A stretch of DNA of 64,000 nt from Pollutimonas sp. M17 (GCF_025836975.1 NZ_CP107548.1:1426001-1490000), one strand, 5' to 3'. Counted from the stretch's first letter, positions 1 through 9,295 are shown. The notes: generated by a model from the letters alone, not told the origin. Made by a program: numbers and translations.

Positions 1-1007
1 TCGCCATGGTGATTCCTCCCGCCCAGTTCGATGGATGGAAGGTTACGACGGTGGGCGACGACATCGCCTGGATCAAGCCCGGGCCCGACGGCCGCCTTCG
101 GGCCATCAACCCCGAGGCGGGCTACTTCGGCGTGGCGCCCGGCACCAGCGAGAAGACGAACTACAACGCCATGGCGACGCTGCGGGAAAACGTCATCTTC
201 ACCAATGTCGCCCTGACGGACGATGGCGATGTGTGGTGGGAGGGCATGAGCTCTGAAGCACCGGCGCACCTGACCGATTGGCAGGGCCGGGACTGGACTC
301 CCGAGATCGCCCGGGAAACCGGACGCAAGGCGGCTCATCCGAATGCGCGCTTTACCGCTCCGGCTTCCCAGTGCCCGTCCATCGACCCGGAGTGGGAGAA
401 TCCTGAAGGAGTGGTGATGGACGCCTTCCTGTTCGGCGGCCGGCGATCCGATACCGTCCCGCTGGTGACCGAGGCACGCAACTGGGCCGAGGGCGTTTAC
501 ATGGCGGCCACCATGGGTTCGGAGACCACGGCGGCGGCAGCCGGCAAGCAGGGGGTGGTGCGGCGCGACCCTTTCGCCATGCTGCCGTTTTGCGGTTACA
601 ACATGGGCGATTATTTCGCGCATTGGCTCAGCCTGGGATCCGGCCTGGAACGCCTGGGCGTGACGCCCCCACGCATCTATTGCGTGAACTGGTTCCGCAA
701 GGACGCCGACGGCAAGTTCATCTGGCCTGGCTTTGCCGACAATGTGCGGGTGCTCAAATGGATTATCGGCCGGCTGGAAGGCGGCGCCCAGGGCGAGGAG
801 GGCTTCTTCGGCATCTCGCCGCAGTTTCAGGACATGGACTGGGCCGGCCTGCCGCTGGACGATGCGCAATTCGAGCAACTGATGATTTGCGATGCCGAAG
901 CCTGGCGCAGGGAGCTGGAACTGCACGACGAGCTGTTCGCCCGCATGGAGGGCACGCTGCCCGAAGCGCTGCGCCGGGTCCGGCATGAGTGGGCGCAGGC
1001 GCTGTAG
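1..1007 (+). CDS. pckG: Phosphoenolpyruvate carboxykinase (GTP), 3' part only
   Basis: Cytosolic enzyme converting oxaloacetate plus GTP to phosphoenolpyruvate, CO2 and GDP, the first committed step of gluconeogenesis. The reading frame is open at the left edge of the window, so the gene starts outside it; about 335 of the usual 600-620 residues are visible. Visible family motifs include [67 protein letters not shown] and VNWFRK. The GTP-binding P-loop should lie just upstream of the edge. These motifs are specific for the GTP type, not the ATP type (PckA). The gene ends in TAG seven bases before the end of the convergent toxin gene. Confidence 0.95.
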   Translation, partial: AMVIPPAQFDGWKVTTVGDDIAWIKPGPDGRLRAINPEAGYFGVAPGTSEKTNYNAMATLRENVIFTNVALTDDGDVWWEGMSSEAPAHLTDWQGRDWTPEIARETGRKAAHPNARFTAPASQCPSIDPEWENPEGVVMDAFLFGGRRSDTVPLVTEARNWAEGVYMAATMGSETTAAAAGKQGVVRRDPFAMLPFCGYNMGDYFAHWLSLGSGLERLGVTPPRIYCVNWFRKDADGKFIWPGFADNVRVLKWIIGRLEGGAQGEEGFFGISPQFQDMDWAGLPLDDAQFEQLMICDAEAWRRELELHDELFARMEGTLPEALRRVRHEWAQAL

Positions 1008-1014
1008 ATGATGG

Positions 1015-1425
1015 TTACGTGACCATGGCGACATTCAGTCCGTGGACGCGTTCAAATGCCGGGTCGCCTGTCAGTAGCAGGTGATCCGCGCCCAATTGCA
1101 GGCAACTGGCCGCCTGCAGGGCATCCGGCGTGCGAAGCCCGTGGCGCACTCGAATTGCGGCAGCCAGTTCCACGACTTGGCGGTTCAACTCGACCCATAC
1201 GATATCCTGGCGAGCGAAGAATGCATCGTACCGGGCCAATACATCGAGATCATTGCTCTTCATTGGTCCGACACGGCATTCCGGCCAGGACAGCCGGCTG
1301 ATGGCCGCTTGGGCATCTGGGTGAGCTTGCGATAGTGCGGCAAGCTGACCGCGCACCCGTGCCGCGAACGGCTCTTTGCCTTCAATCAGATAGATCAGGG
1401 TGCAGGCATCGAAGAACGCAATCAC
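1015..1425 (-). CDS. PIN-domain toxin, VapC-like
   Basis: Probable ribonuclease toxin of a type II toxin-antitoxin pair. The 136-residue protein starts with the PIN signature FFDACTLIYLIEG, whose Asp would bind the catalytic metal, and carries further conserved acidic positions including TPDALQAAS near residue 100. Length fits PIN toxins (about 130 aa). It starts with GTG, and its first four bases overlap the stop of the upstream antitoxin gene (GTGA), which indicates translational coupling. Family membership is clear from motifs; the RNA target cannot be read from sequence. Confidence 0.85.
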   Translation of the reverse strand: MIAFFDACTLIYLIEGKEPFAARVRGQLAALSQAHPDAQAAISRLSWPECRVGPMKSNDLDVLARYDAFFARQDIVWVELNRQVVELAAAIRVRHGLRTPDALQAASCLQLGADHLLLTGDPAFERVHGLNVAMVT

Positions 1426-1691
1426 CAGTCGCGCTCTTCAGCCAGCTTGGCATCGATCTCGGCCTTTTCGCGTGAGCCCGCAGACGGCTGCGTCAACAAC
1501 CACTGCAACGCGGTCATTTCAGAGCCGGCTTGTGGCTGTTCGCCAACAAGGCGCTGGTATTCCTCTTCGGACAACACAACGGCGGCTGACTTGTTGCGCT
1601 TGATGATATGGACTGGACCTCGACGCAAGCCTTCATCGATCGCGGCCATGCCGCGGCGCTTGATCTCGGCGACCGTCACCGTATTATGCAT
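1422..1691 (-). CDS. Phd/YefM-family antitoxin
   Basis: Antitoxin partner of the PIN toxin, 89 residues starting MHNTVTVAEIKRRGMAA. The N-terminal part resembles the Phd/YefM DNA-binding fold (TVAEIKRRG, then VHIIKRNKSAAVVLSEEEY), and the C-terminal part (ending AEIDAKLAEERDW) would wrap the toxin. The ATG at 1691 was chosen over upstream in-frame codons because GGAGG sits at the right distance before it and because the upstream extension runs through the promoter palindromes. It probably represses its own promoter with the toxin as co-repressor, as is usual in this family. Confidence 0.85.
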   Translation of the reverse strand: MHNTVTVAEIKRRGMAAIDEGLRRGPVHIIKRNKSAAVVLSEEEYQRLVGEQPQAGSEMTALQWLLTQPSAGSREKAEIDAKLAEERDW

Positions 1692-1705
1692 ATAAGGCCT
1701 CCAAA

Positions 1706-1754
1706 TCAGTACTGAATCTATATAAATGATATCAATTTCAGTACTGAGGGGCAA
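1706..1754 (-). promoter_or_regulatory. Toxin-antitoxin promoter with two identical palindromic operators
   Basis: The perfect 10-bp palindrome TCAGTACTGA occurs twice, at 1706-1715 and 1738-1747, with centres 32 bp apart (about three helical turns). On the minus strand a -35 TTGCCC (1749-1754) and a -10 TATCAT (1726-1731) are separated by 17 bp. One palindrome lies in the spacer between them and the other just past the likely start of transcription. This geometry suits cooperative autorepression by the antitoxin-toxin complex. Sequences are seen directly; the regulatory role is inferred. Confidence 0.7.
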
Positions 1755-1764
1755 TCCTTCCGCT

Positions 1765-3468
1765 TCAATTTCCGGAATAGGCCAGGGCGGGCTTGCCATG
1801 CCGTCCAGGATCGCGGCCGACCCCGCTTTGAGGCAACGCGGGTTCGGCTGCCGGCCTTCCCGTTTGAGCGGCAGCGACGGAGCCAACCTGCTTCCCCGTA
1901 TTCAGTACTTCTATCGCCTGCCGCAGGCCGCCGGCTTCGCCGGTCAGTGCCCGTACGGTGTTGCCCAGGTCCTGGACCAGGGCGGCGTTTTGATGGGTGA
2001 CGCCGTCCATCTGGGCGATGGCCTGGTTGATCTGTTCCAGGCCGCTGGACTGTTCCACCGATGCGGTGGAGATCTCGCCCATGATGTCGGTGACGCGCCG
2101 CACGGAGTCGACGATCTCCTGCATGGTCTGGCCGGCGCGGGCGGCGTGTTCGGAACCGACCGCCATGCGGTCGACCGATTCATCGATCAGCGTCTTGATT
2201 TCCTTGGCGGCCTGCGAGCTCTTCTGGGCCAGGCTGCGCACTTCGCCCGCGACCACGGCAAAACCGCGGCCGGCCTCGCCGGCGCGGGCCGACTCCACGG
2301 CGGCGTTGAGGGCCAGGATGTTGGTCTGAAAGGCGATCTCTTCTATCAAGGAGACGATGTCGCCGATCTTGCGCGAGCTGTCGTGTATGCCCTGCATGGT
2401 ATTGACGACGTCGCCCACCACGGCGCCGCCGCGTTGCGCGATCTGCATGCTGTCGTCGGCCAGCTGGCTGGCCAGATGGGCGTTGTCGGCGTTCTGCTTG
2501 ACGGTTACGGTCAGCTCTTCCATGCTGGCGGCGGTTTCCTGCAGGGATGCGGCCTGGTCTTCGGTGCGGGCGGACAGGTTGGTGTTGCTGGCATCCAGGA
2601 TCTGGGCCATGCGAGCGGTGGCGTAGGCGCCGGCATGCACGTCGTTGGCGATGCCCAGCAGGCTCTTGCGCATCATGTCCAGATAGAAATACAGGTTGCC
2701 GACCTCGCCTTGCTGGCGGGTGTCGATGTCGATAAGCAGATTGCCGGACGCGACCTGGCGGGCGATTTTTGCGGCGCCGTCCAGCGGCTGAATGACGCTC
2801 TGGGCAATGCGCCAGCCATAGGCCAGGCTGGCCGCGGTGGCGGCGCCGATGCCGGCCAGCGTCCATGCCTGGTAGGGGGCGGAAACGCCGCCGGTCAAGG
2901 CCAGCCAGGTGGCGGCGGCGATGGTGGCCGTGGACAGCACCGCCATGCGGAACATGCCGGCCTTCAGGGTTCGGGCGAAAGGCAGGGCGGCGACGTCGAA
3001 AATCCGCCGCCATCCGGTGCGCACGCGCTGGCCGTGCCTGACGGTGTAGCCGCCGGCCCGGCCCGCGTTGATGTCGTCATAGAATTCCTGGGCGGCATCG
3101 ATCTGCTCCTGGGTGGGCTGGATCCGGACCGAGGCGTACCCGCTGACTTCGCCATGCTCGTAAATGGGCACCGCGTTGGCCAGCACCCAATAGAAGCCGC
3201 CGTCCTTGCGCCGGTTCTTGACCAGACCCAGCCAGGGCTTGCGCGCATGCAGGGTATCCCATAGATCCTGGAACGCCGCGGGCGGCATGTCGGGGTGGCG
3301 GATCAGGTTATGCGGCTTGCCGATAAGCTCTTCGCGGGTATAGCCGCTGATTTCGATGAATGCCGGGTTGGCATAGGTGATTCGGCCTTTCTTGTCGGTT
3401 TTGGAGATCAGGTACTGGTCAGGCCGGAGCTTGGTTTCGACGTTGTTGACGGGAAGATTGACGCGCAT
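1765..3468 (-). CDS. aer: Aer-like energy-taxis methyl-accepting chemotaxis protein
   Basis: Inner-membrane receptor that signals redox or energy state to CheA/CheW. Residues about 10-120 form a PAS domain close to that of Aer ([42 protein letters not shown]). A hydrophobic pair follows near 175-225, then a HAMP-like stretch and the highly conserved signalling hairpin ([36 protein letters not shown]). The start at 3468 (MRVNLPVN) was chosen by alignment with the Aer N-terminus; it has no good ribosome-binding site. An upstream ATG at 3615 would add 49 unconserved residues. Length from 3468 is 567 aa, slightly longer than E. coli Aer. Confidence 0.88.
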   Translation of the reverse strand: MRVNLPVNNVETKLRPDQYLISKTDKKGRITYANPAFIEISGYTREELIGKPHNLIRHPDMPPAAFQDLWDTLHARKPWLGLVKNRRKDGGFYWVLANAVPIYEHGEVSGYASVRIQPTQEQIDAAQEFYDDINAGRAGGYTVRHGQRVRTGWRRIFDVAALPFARTLKAGMFRMAVLSTATIAAATWLALTGGVSAPYQAWTLAGIGAATAASLAYGWRIAQSVIQPLDGAAKIARQVASGNLLIDIDTRQQGEVGNLYFYLDMMRKSLLGIANDVHAGAYATARMAQILDASNTNLSARTEDQAASLQETAASMEELTVTVKQNADNAHLASQLADDSMQIAQRGGAVVGDVVNTMQGIHDSSRKIGDIVSLIEEIAFQTNILALNAAVESARAGEAGRGFAVVAGEVRSLAQKSSQAAKEIKTLIDESVDRMAVGSEHAARAGQTMQEIVDSVRRVTDIMGEISTASVEQSSGLEQINQAIAQMDGVTHQNAALVQDLGNTVRALTGEAGGLRQAIEVLNTGKQVGSVAAAQTGRPAAEPALPQSGVGRDPGRHGKPALAYSGN

Positions 3469-3688
3469 GGAATGGAAGTAGGTAGTCTCAAGGGGCCGGC
3501 GCCGGGGGCGCAGGCTGCGGGTTCTTGTTGTGAAAATGGGGAATAAGGGCGATGTTAGGATGGTTCTGGGGACACCGTCTTGATGTAGATCATGTTTGCG
3601 ACTGTTGGCAAGCATTTGTATTTGTTGTTGATTATAACCATGTCAATAAAATGGTTATTGCTACCGCAAGTTTATATTTTTGCGCTAC

Positions 3689-3715
3689 AAAAAAACCGGC
3701 TCCTTGCGGAGCCGG
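3689..3715 (-). terminator. Rho-independent terminator of the dct operon
   Basis: Perfect 8-bp stem (CCGGCTCC at 3696-3703, GGAGCCGG at 3708-3715) with a TTGC loop, followed on the minus strand by seven T residues. It lies about 45 bp beyond the stop of the large TRAP permease gene. Confidence 0.9.
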
Positions 3716-3757
3716 CTTGCTGCGTGGGACCCTGGCGGCCCTCTTGTTATTTACGGA

Positions 3758-5653
3758 TCAGTAAAGCACCCTGGGCAGCCACAGGCCGATTTCCGGGAAC
3801 ACATACAGCATCACGATGGCGATGATCTGTATTCCCATGAAGGGCAGCATCCCCGCGAAGATCTGGTTCAGGGTGACATGCGGCGGCGCGACCCCCTTCA
3901 GGTAGAACGCGGACATGGCGACCGGCGGCGACAGGAAGGCCGTTTGCAGGTTCAGGGCCACCAGCAGGCCGAAGAACAGCGGATCGATCTGGTAGTGCGC
4001 CAGCAGGGGCAGGAAGATGGGCATGAAGATCACGATGATCTCGGTCCATTCCAGCGGCCAGCCCAGCAGGAAGATGACGATCTGCGCCAGGATCATGAAC
4101 TGCACCGGGGTCAGGTCCATGCCCAGCACCCAGCTGTTGATGATCTCCTGGCCGCCCAGCAGCGCGAAGGCGGCCGAGAAGATGCTGGAGCCCACGAACA
4201 GCCAGCACACCATGGCGCTGGTCTTGGCCGCCAGGTACACCGATTCCTTCAGCATCTCCATGTTCAGTCGCCGGTAGGCCAGCGCCAGCAGCAGGCCGCC
4301 GAACGAGCCCATGGCCGCCGCTTCCGACGGTGTGGCCAGGCCGAACACGATGCTGCCCAGCACCGCAAGGATCATGATGGCCAGCGGGAAGAAGGAGCTG
4401 AGCAGCATCTTGAAGACTTCAAGGCGCGCAAAGGTGAAGATGGCGTAGAAGATAATCAGCAGGACCGTGCCCACGGCCAGGGTGATCCAGAAGCTTGTAG
4501 GGGCGGGAACCGAATCGGCCGCCGCGTCGGCTTCCGCGCCCGCCGCATCGCCGGTGTCGGCTGCGGATTCAACCGCCTCCGCGCCCGCCGGTTCGGCCAG
4601 TCCGGCCGAGCCTTCCGGTTCTTGCAGGCCGCCGCTGTCAAGGCTGTTGTCGAACTCGGCCGCAAAGCCCATTTCGACCAGGCCGCTTTCCTGGGCGGGA
4701 GCGGGCTTGGTGACGATCTCGTAGCTGAGCAGCATGGCGGCGGCAAATACCAGGGCGGGCAGCAGCGCGATGACCAGGTGGTTGAACAAGGTGCGCATGG
4801 GCACGTTGGCGTTGCGCTTGCCTTTCATGGCGCCGATCAGGCCGGGGAGCACCCGGTTGCTGACGGTTTCCTTGATGGTCTGGGCGAACTCGGGCAGCGT
4901 GACGCGGCGTTCTTCCTCGGTCAGCGGAGGCGCCGACTTGGGGCTGACTTTTGCCACGATCATGATGTACGCGACGTACAGCAGGGCCAGCATGATGCCG
5001 GGAAAGAAGGCCCCCGCATACAGCTTGACTACCGACACGCCGGCTACCGCGCCGTACACGATGAGCAGCACTGATGGCGGGATCATGATGCCCAGGCAAC
5101 CGCCCGCGGTGATGGCGCCGGCGGTCAGCCGTATGCTGTAGCCCGCCTTGAGCATGGCCGGCAGGGCCAGCAGGCCCATCAGCGTGACCACGGCGCCTAC
5201 GATGCCCGTGGCCGTGGCGAAAACGGCGCAGGTAATGACGGTGGCCACGGCCAGCGAGCCCGGCACGCGGGCCATGGCCAGGTGCATGCTCTTGAACAGT
5301 TTTTCAATGAGGTTGGCGCGCTCGACCAGATAGCCCATGAAAATGAACAGCGGCACGGCGATCAGCACGTCGTTGGTCATGACCGCATAGGTGCGCAGCA
5401 CCATCAGGTCCAGCGTTTGTTCGATGGCGACCTGCGGCCCCATGCCGCGGTAGGCCAGGTAGGTGAACATGACGCCCATGCCCATCAGGGTGAAGGCCGT
5501 CGGAAACCCCAGCATGATGGTCACGACGATCAGGCCCAGCATCAGCAGGCCCAGGTGGCCGTTGGTAATGTCCGCCGGCGATGGCATGAGCACTATCAGG
5601 GCGATGACGACGGCCGCTAATATAGAGAGGCCGAACCATATCTCTTTTCTCAT
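3758..5653 (-). CDS. dctM: TRAP transporter large permease (DctM-type) with acidic insert
   Basis: Twelve-helix-type inner-membrane subunit of a sodium-driven tripartite transporter that moves an organic acid delivered by the periplasmic receptor. Family motifs include GLPTAF-like LGFPTAFTLMGMG, VPLFIFMG, TAGGCLGIMIPPS and LATPSEAAAMG. At 631 aa it is about 200 longer than the common DctM. Most of the excess is a cytoplasmic-looking segment (residues 235-290) plus an Ala/Glu/Pro-rich acidic stretch (about 316-386) between two membrane helices. Long forms like this occur in the mannitol/chloroaromatic-type TRAP subfamily. Its start overlaps the dctQ stop by 4 bp (ATGA). Confidence 0.9.
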   Translation of the reverse strand: MRKEIWFGLSILAAVVIALIVLMPSPADITNGHLGLLMLGLIVVTIMLGFPTAFTLMGMGVMFTYLAYRGMGPQVAIEQTLDLMVLRTYAVMTNDVLIAVPLFIFMGYLVERANLIEKLFKSMHLAMARVPGSLAVATVITCAVFATATGIVGAVVTLMGLLALPAMLKAGYSIRLTAGAITAGGCLGIMIPPSVLLIVYGAVAGVSVVKLYAGAFFPGIMLALLYVAYIMIVAKVSPKSAPPLTEEERRVTLPEFAQTIKETVSNRVLPGLIGAMKGKRNANVPMRTLFNHLVIALLPALVFAAAMLLSYEIVTKPAPAQESGLVEMGFAAEFDNSLDSGGLQEPEGSAGLAEPAGAEAVESAADTGDAAGAEADAAADSVPAPTSFWITLAVGTVLLIIFYAIFTFARLEVFKMLLSSFFPLAIMILAVLGSIVFGLATPSEAAAMGSFGGLLLALAYRRLNMEMLKESVYLAAKTSAMVCWLFVGSSIFSAAFALLGGQEIINSWVLGMDLTPVQFMILAQIVIFLLGWPLEWTEIIVIFMPIFLPLLAHYQIDPLFFGLLVALNLQTAFLSPPVAMSAFYLKGVAPPHVTLNQIFAGMLPFMGIQIIAIVMLYVFPEIGLWLPRVLY

Positions 5654-6279
5654 GGTTGCTTCCCTTTTTCCTGGTCGATGACGATAGAGTCAAGCGCGTT
5701 GATTTCGTTGGTATCCACATGCACCATGTCTTTGAGTTTGTCCACGTCGACTTCTTCGACGTCTTTGTCGCGCTTGGGCCAGTCGCCTTGTTTGAGGCAC
5801 TGGATGCAGTAGACGATTTCGACAAAGCCCTGGAACAGCAGGGTGACGCCGGCCAGGGGAATGATGAACTTGAAGGGATAGATGGGCGGGCCGTCGGCGG
5901 TAATGGTGGAGTGTTCATTGATCATGTACGACTCCAGGGCATAGTTGTAGCCGGCCCAGGCCAGCGCCACGACGCCGGGTATGAAGAACAGGATGTACAG
6001 GGTCAGGTCCAGGCCGGCCTGCAGGCGGGGCGGGAAGAAGCCGTACAGAACGTCGCCGCGCACGTGTCCGTTCTTGGACAGGGTGTAGGCGCCGGCCATC
6101 ATGAACAATGCGCCGTACATCATGTTCATGGCGTCGAAGGCCCATGAGTGCGGATCGCCCAGCGCGTAGCGCGAAAACACTTCGTAAGTCACGAACAGCG
6201 TCAATGCCAGGACAAACCAGCCAAAAAGCTGCCCTATCCAGGTATTGACCCGGTCTATTGTTTGCAAAAATTTTTGCAT
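5650..6279 (-). CDS. dctQ: TRAP transporter small permease (DctQ-type)
   Basis: Four-helix inner-membrane subunit that pairs with DctM. The 209-residue protein starts MQKFLQTIDRVNTWIGQL and has the typical WIGQLFGWFVLALTLFVTYEVFSRY first helix, then NGHVRGDVLY and a last helix with PLAGVTLLFQGFVEIV. The ATG at 6279 is preceded by AAGGTG nine bases upstream; an in-frame ATG at 6324 would add a stretch not seen in the family and lies beyond that site. An acidic C-terminal tail (DKDVEEVDVDKLKD) is longer than usual. Confidence 0.9.
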   Translation of the reverse strand: MQKFLQTIDRVNTWIGQLFGWFVLALTLFVTYEVFSRYALGDPHSWAFDAMNMMYGALFMMAGAYTLSKNGHVRGDVLYGFFPPRLQAGLDLTLYILFFIPGVVALAWAGYNYALESYMINEHSTITADGPPIYPFKFIIPLAGVTLLFQGFVEIVYCIQCLKQGDWPKRDKDVEEVDVDKLKDMVHVDTNEINALDSIVIDQEKGKQP

Positions 6280-6352
6280 GGTTGATTCACCTTGCTGGGG
6301 AAGAAGCAGCGGAACCGCGCGCAAGGCGCTGCGGCTCCGGGGCAGCCGATTT

Positions 6353-6384
6353 AAAAAACACTACCCGTACAGCTGGGTAGTGTT
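6353..6384 (-). terminator. Hairpin between dctP and dctQ (partial terminator or mRNA stabiliser)
   Basis: A perfect 10-bp stem, AACACTACCC (6357-6366) with GGGTAGTGTT (6375-6384), with an 8-nt loop and four T residues after it on the minus strand. It lies inside the operon, after the receptor gene and before the permease genes. Such hairpins commonly give more receptor than permease; that role is inferred. Confidence 0.75.
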
Positions 6385-6404
6385 CTGTGCAGCAGCGCTA
6401 CGGC

Positions 6405-7571
6405 TTAGCTTTTCTTCTTGGCGGCTGGCTTTTTGCCGAAATAGTGGTTGTAAGCCATGCGCCGGTTGTTGTTGGTGTCCATGTCCCAGGACACCGCGCG
6501 CGCTGCAAAGGCGCGCTGCGACTGTTCGATTTCCTTGAAGAGCGGATTGGTTTCACCCTTCTTGGCGACGATGTCGTCCCAGACGGTAAGCTGCTCTTGC
6601 AGGATGGCGTCGGGCGTCTTGTAGAACTTGACGCCGTCTTCCTTTTGCAGCTTGATGTAGTCCTGCGAGTAGCGGTCGACCGCCTTCCAGGACATGTCGG
6701 CCGACGCGGCCTCCACGGCGTTGGCGATGATGGCTTTCATCTTCTCGGGCAAGGCCTTGTATTTGTCCCGGTTGAAGATGATCTCGAAGGTTTCGGACGA
6801 TTGGTGGAAGCTTTGCAGCATGCACACCTTGGACACGTCGGGGAAGCCCAGCAGGCGATCCGATGTGGCGTTGTTGAACTCGGCGCCGTCCAGCAGGCCG
6901 CGGTCCAGGGCCGGGACGATTTCGCCGCCGGGCAGGGCGTTGACCGCCGCGCCCATGGCCGTGAACAGGTCGATGGCCAGGCCGTTGGTGCGGAACTTCA
7001 GGCCTTTCAGGTCGGCCGTCTTGGTGACGGGTTTCTTGAACCAGCCAAAGGCCTGCGTGGGCATGGGGCCGCTGAGGAAGGACTCCACGTTGCCGCCGAT
7101 GTCGTTGTACAGCTTGACCAGAAGCTCTTTGCCGCCGCCGTATTTGTGCCAGGCCAGAACCATGTTGGCGTCCATGCCGAAGGCCGGGCCGGACGAATAC
7201 AGCGCCAGGGCGTTCTGCTTGCCGTAGTTGTAGCCCAGCACGCCGTGGCCGCCGTCCAGAGTGCCCTTGGACACGGCGTCGAGCAGGGCGAATGCGGGCA
7301 CGACCGCGCCGGCCGGCAAGACTTCGATCTTGAGCTCGCCGCCGGTCATGTCGTTGATCTTCTTGGCGAAATCCAGAGCGTATTCGTGGAAGATGTCGAC
7401 CGTCGGCCAGGTGCTCTGGAAGCGGAAATTGATGGGGGTTTGCGCACTGACGATGGCGGGGAAGCCCATGCCGACGGCGGCCACCGTACCGGCGGCGGCG
7501 CCGCCTAGGAACTGGCGACGCGACGACTTGGCGGGGGCGAGGCTGCTATCCGATTTAGCACTGCTTTTCAT
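6405..7571 (-). CDS. dctP: TRAP transporter periplasmic substrate-binding protein (DctP/TakP-like)
   Basis: Periplasmic receptor for the TRAP transporter. A twin-arginine signal is visible (SRRQFLGG, residues 17-24, hydrophobic run, AQ cleavage region near 44). The mature part has the DctP fold signatures (TWPTVDIFHEYALDFAKKI, EVLPAGAVVPAFALLDAV, GYNYGKQNALALYSSGPAFG, FRTNGLAIDLFTAMGAA, LDGAEFNN). The YNYGK and Pro-Ala-Gly-Ala segments resemble the 2-oxo-acid/mannitol-type receptors (TakP, FcbT1), so a carboxylate such as a keto acid is the likely ligand; this is not proven. AGGAG precedes the ATG. It is the first gene of dctP-dctQ-dctM. Confidence 0.9.
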   Translation of the reverse strand: MKSSAKSDSSLAPAKSSRRQFLGGAAAGTVAAVGMGFPAIVSAQTPINFRFQSTWPTVDIFHEYALDFAKKINDMTGGELKIEVLPAGAVVPAFALLDAVSKGTLDGGHGVLGYNYGKQNALALYSSGPAFGMDANMVLAWHKYGGGKELLVKLYNDIGGNVESFLSGPMPTQAFGWFKKPVTKTADLKGLKFRTNGLAIDLFTAMGAAVNALPGGEIVPALDRGLLDGAEFNNATSDRLLGFPDVSKVCMLQSFHQSSETFEIIFNRDKYKALPEKMKAIIANAVEAASADMSWKAVDRYSQDYIKLQKEDGVKFYKTPDAILQEQLTVWDDIVAKKGETNPLFKEIEQSQRAFAARAVSWDMDTNNNRRMAYNHYFGKKPAAKKKS

Positions 7572-7892
7572 TTCTGTGTCTCCTGGCTTATATGACTACG
7601 TATCGTTGGTTGCAACAAGGTACAAACTATCAACTGCCGTCGCTTTTATAGGCTATCCGAATAGGCGAGTCAACAATTTGTAAGCTGGTCGATTTTTAGT
7701 GCCAGGAAGATTTCTCGGTTCTTGATTTCTCCTGAAAGCCAGTGTTCATAAGGGTTTCAAAAGAAGCTTCAAGCTTCGATATTTGCGTCAGCCAGAATTT
7801 TTTCTGGCCAGCTGGCAGGGTTATCACGTAGAAATTCGGTGTTTCCACTAAGCCCCGGATTGTGGCTGTGCGCCACATCCGGTAGGGGGCTT
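7572..7892. other. Intergenic region upstream of dctP
   Basis: About 320 bp without a convincing gene. It must hold the dctP promoter on the minus strand. A short palindromic repeat AGAAGCTTCAAGCTTC lies near 7763-7778. A 60-codon frame on the minus strand (7696-7878) has no clear ribosome-binding site or recognisable motif and was not called. Confidence 0.5.
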
Positions 7893-8075
7893 TCAGGGGC
7901 GGCGCGCGCCCTGCCCGCGGTTGCGCTGGCTGTTCTGATCCTGGCCGGTGCCGATCTGGCTGGTATGGCCGTCTTTCTTGCTTCGATTCTGTTGGTCGCG
8001 ATGGCTGCGCTGCTCCTCGCGAAGGCGGTCGTCTTTTTGCAGGCTTTCGGAAGGTTGATCAGGTCGGTTCGTCAT
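7893..8075 (-). CDS. Small hydrophilic protein, unknown function
   Basis: A 60-residue very polar protein (MTNRPDQPSESLQKDDRLRE at its start) rich in Arg, Gln, Asp and Ser, with no hydrophobic segment and probably disordered. The ATG at 8075 has AAGGAA six bases upstream, which is why it was chosen over an in-frame ATG at 8138. It is divergent from the mscS gene. I do not recognise a family. Confidence 0.5.
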   Translation of the reverse strand: MTNRPDQPSESLQKDDRLREEQRSHRDQQNRSKKDGHTSQIGTGQDQNSQRNRGQGARRP

Positions 8076-8212
8076 GGCGATTTCCTTGCATGTTGAAATG
8101 GACGGGCTGCGGCGGCAGCCCGCATGGCGGTGCAGCAATCGGCGTTCCCGGTTTCCGGGGCATGGAATTTGCTGCCGCTTCTGGGCTTGTACCCGATGAA
8201 AGGAGCGGACCG

Positions 8213-9295
8213 ATGCGCGAGTGGTGGCTGGAAACCAGAATCTTGTCTATTCCCATTTGGAACTGGCTGTCGGCCTGCGTGGTGGCCGCGCTGGTTCTGA
8301 TGGCTTTGCTGCTGATCAGGCAATGGGTGCGGCGGCGCGCCGGACAGGACGCCGAGCACAAGCGCCGGGTATTCACCCGCATGTTTTTCCAGATCGCGGC
8401 CAGCACCAGTTCCTTCGCCCTGCTTGTCCTGTCCATCCTGATCGGCGTGAAATTCCTGGACATGCCCCCGGCCTGGCGGGCCGGCATGTCGCAACTGTGG
8501 TTCGTGGCTGTGGTGCTGCAAGTGGCCCTGTGGCTGAATGGGGCCATTACATTCGGCCTGGCGCGGTATCTGGAGCGCCGCGCCGACCTGAACGCCGTCG
8601 CAATGAGTATAGTGGGGTTTGCGGCCCGGGCCGTGCTGTGGGTGGTGGCCGTGCTGGCGGTTCTGGACAACCTGGGGGTCAACATCACGGCCTTCATCGC
8701 CAGTCTGGGCATAGGCGGCGTGGCCGTCGCGCTGGCGGCGCAAGTGGTGCTAAGCGATCTGTTCGCTTCGGTGTCGATAGGGCTGGACAAGCCTTTCGAG
8801 CCGGGCGACTTCATCGTGGTGGGCGGCATCGCCGGCAGCATCGAACACGTTGGGCTGAAGACAACGCGCATCCGCAGCCTGGGCGGCGAGCAGATCGTGT
8901 GCTCCAACACCGAACTGCTCAAGCAGACCATACAGAACTACAAGCGCATGGACCTGCGCCGTGTGGCTTTCCGCTTCAGCGTGGCCTATGGCGCGGATGC
9001 GGGGCAGGCGGAGGAAATAGCCCACGCCGTCAAGGCCTTGATCCAGGCCCAGGACGGCACGCGTTTCGACCGGGCGCATCTGCTTCAGTTCACCGAGCGG
9101 GGGCTGGAATATGAGGTGGTCTATTATGTGCTGAGCGCCGACTACAACCGGTATATGGATATTCAGCAAACGATCAATCTGGGCATCATGCGCGAAGTGG
9201 CGGACCGCGGACTGACTTTCGGGCGTAGCGAAATGAAGGTCTATCAAGCGCCTGTCGCCGAGGGCGGCGCGGAACCCGCGGGCGGAGCCGGATAG
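8213..9295 (+). CDS. Small-conductance mechanosensitive channel family protein (MscS)
   Basis: Inner-membrane channel that opens on osmotic downshock. The 360-residue protein has four or five N-terminal hydrophobic segments, then the pore-lining helix ITAFIASLGIGGVAVALAAQ and the conserved beta domain (LFASVSIGLDKPFEPGDFIV, GIAGSIEHVGLKTTRIRSL). The start at 8213 is preceded by AAGGAG; an in-frame ATG at 8090 would add an unlikely Gly-rich stretch. Its last 52 bp overlap the 3' end of the convergent DUF3820 gene. Confidence 0.9.
   Translation: MREWWLETRILSIPIWNWLSACVVAALVLMALLLIRQWVRRRAGQDAEHKRRVFTRMFFQIAASTSSFALLVLSILIGVKFLDMPPAWRAGMSQLWFVAVVLQVALWLNGAITFGLARYLERRADLNAVAMSIVGFAARAVLWVVAVLAVLDNLGVNITAFIASLGIGGVAVALAAQVVLSDLFASVSIGLDKPFEPGDFIVVGGIAGSIEHVGLKTTRIRSLGGEQIVCSNTELLKQTIQNYKRMDLRRVAFRFSVAYGADAGQAEEIAHAVKALIQAQDGTRFDRAHLLQFTERGLEYEVVYYVLSADYNRYMDIQQTINLGIMREVADRGLTFGRSEMKVYQAPVAEGGAEPAGGAG

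Noticed and set aside
3469-3615. Longer aer start at the ATG at 3615
   Set aside because: The extra 49 residues are Arg/Thr-rich and have no counterpart in the Aer N-terminus; no ribosome-binding site precedes that ATG.
7696-7878. A 60-codon minus-strand frame between dctP and the small hydrophilic gene
   Set aside because: No ribosome-binding site, no recognised motif, and it covers the region expected to hold the dctP promoter.
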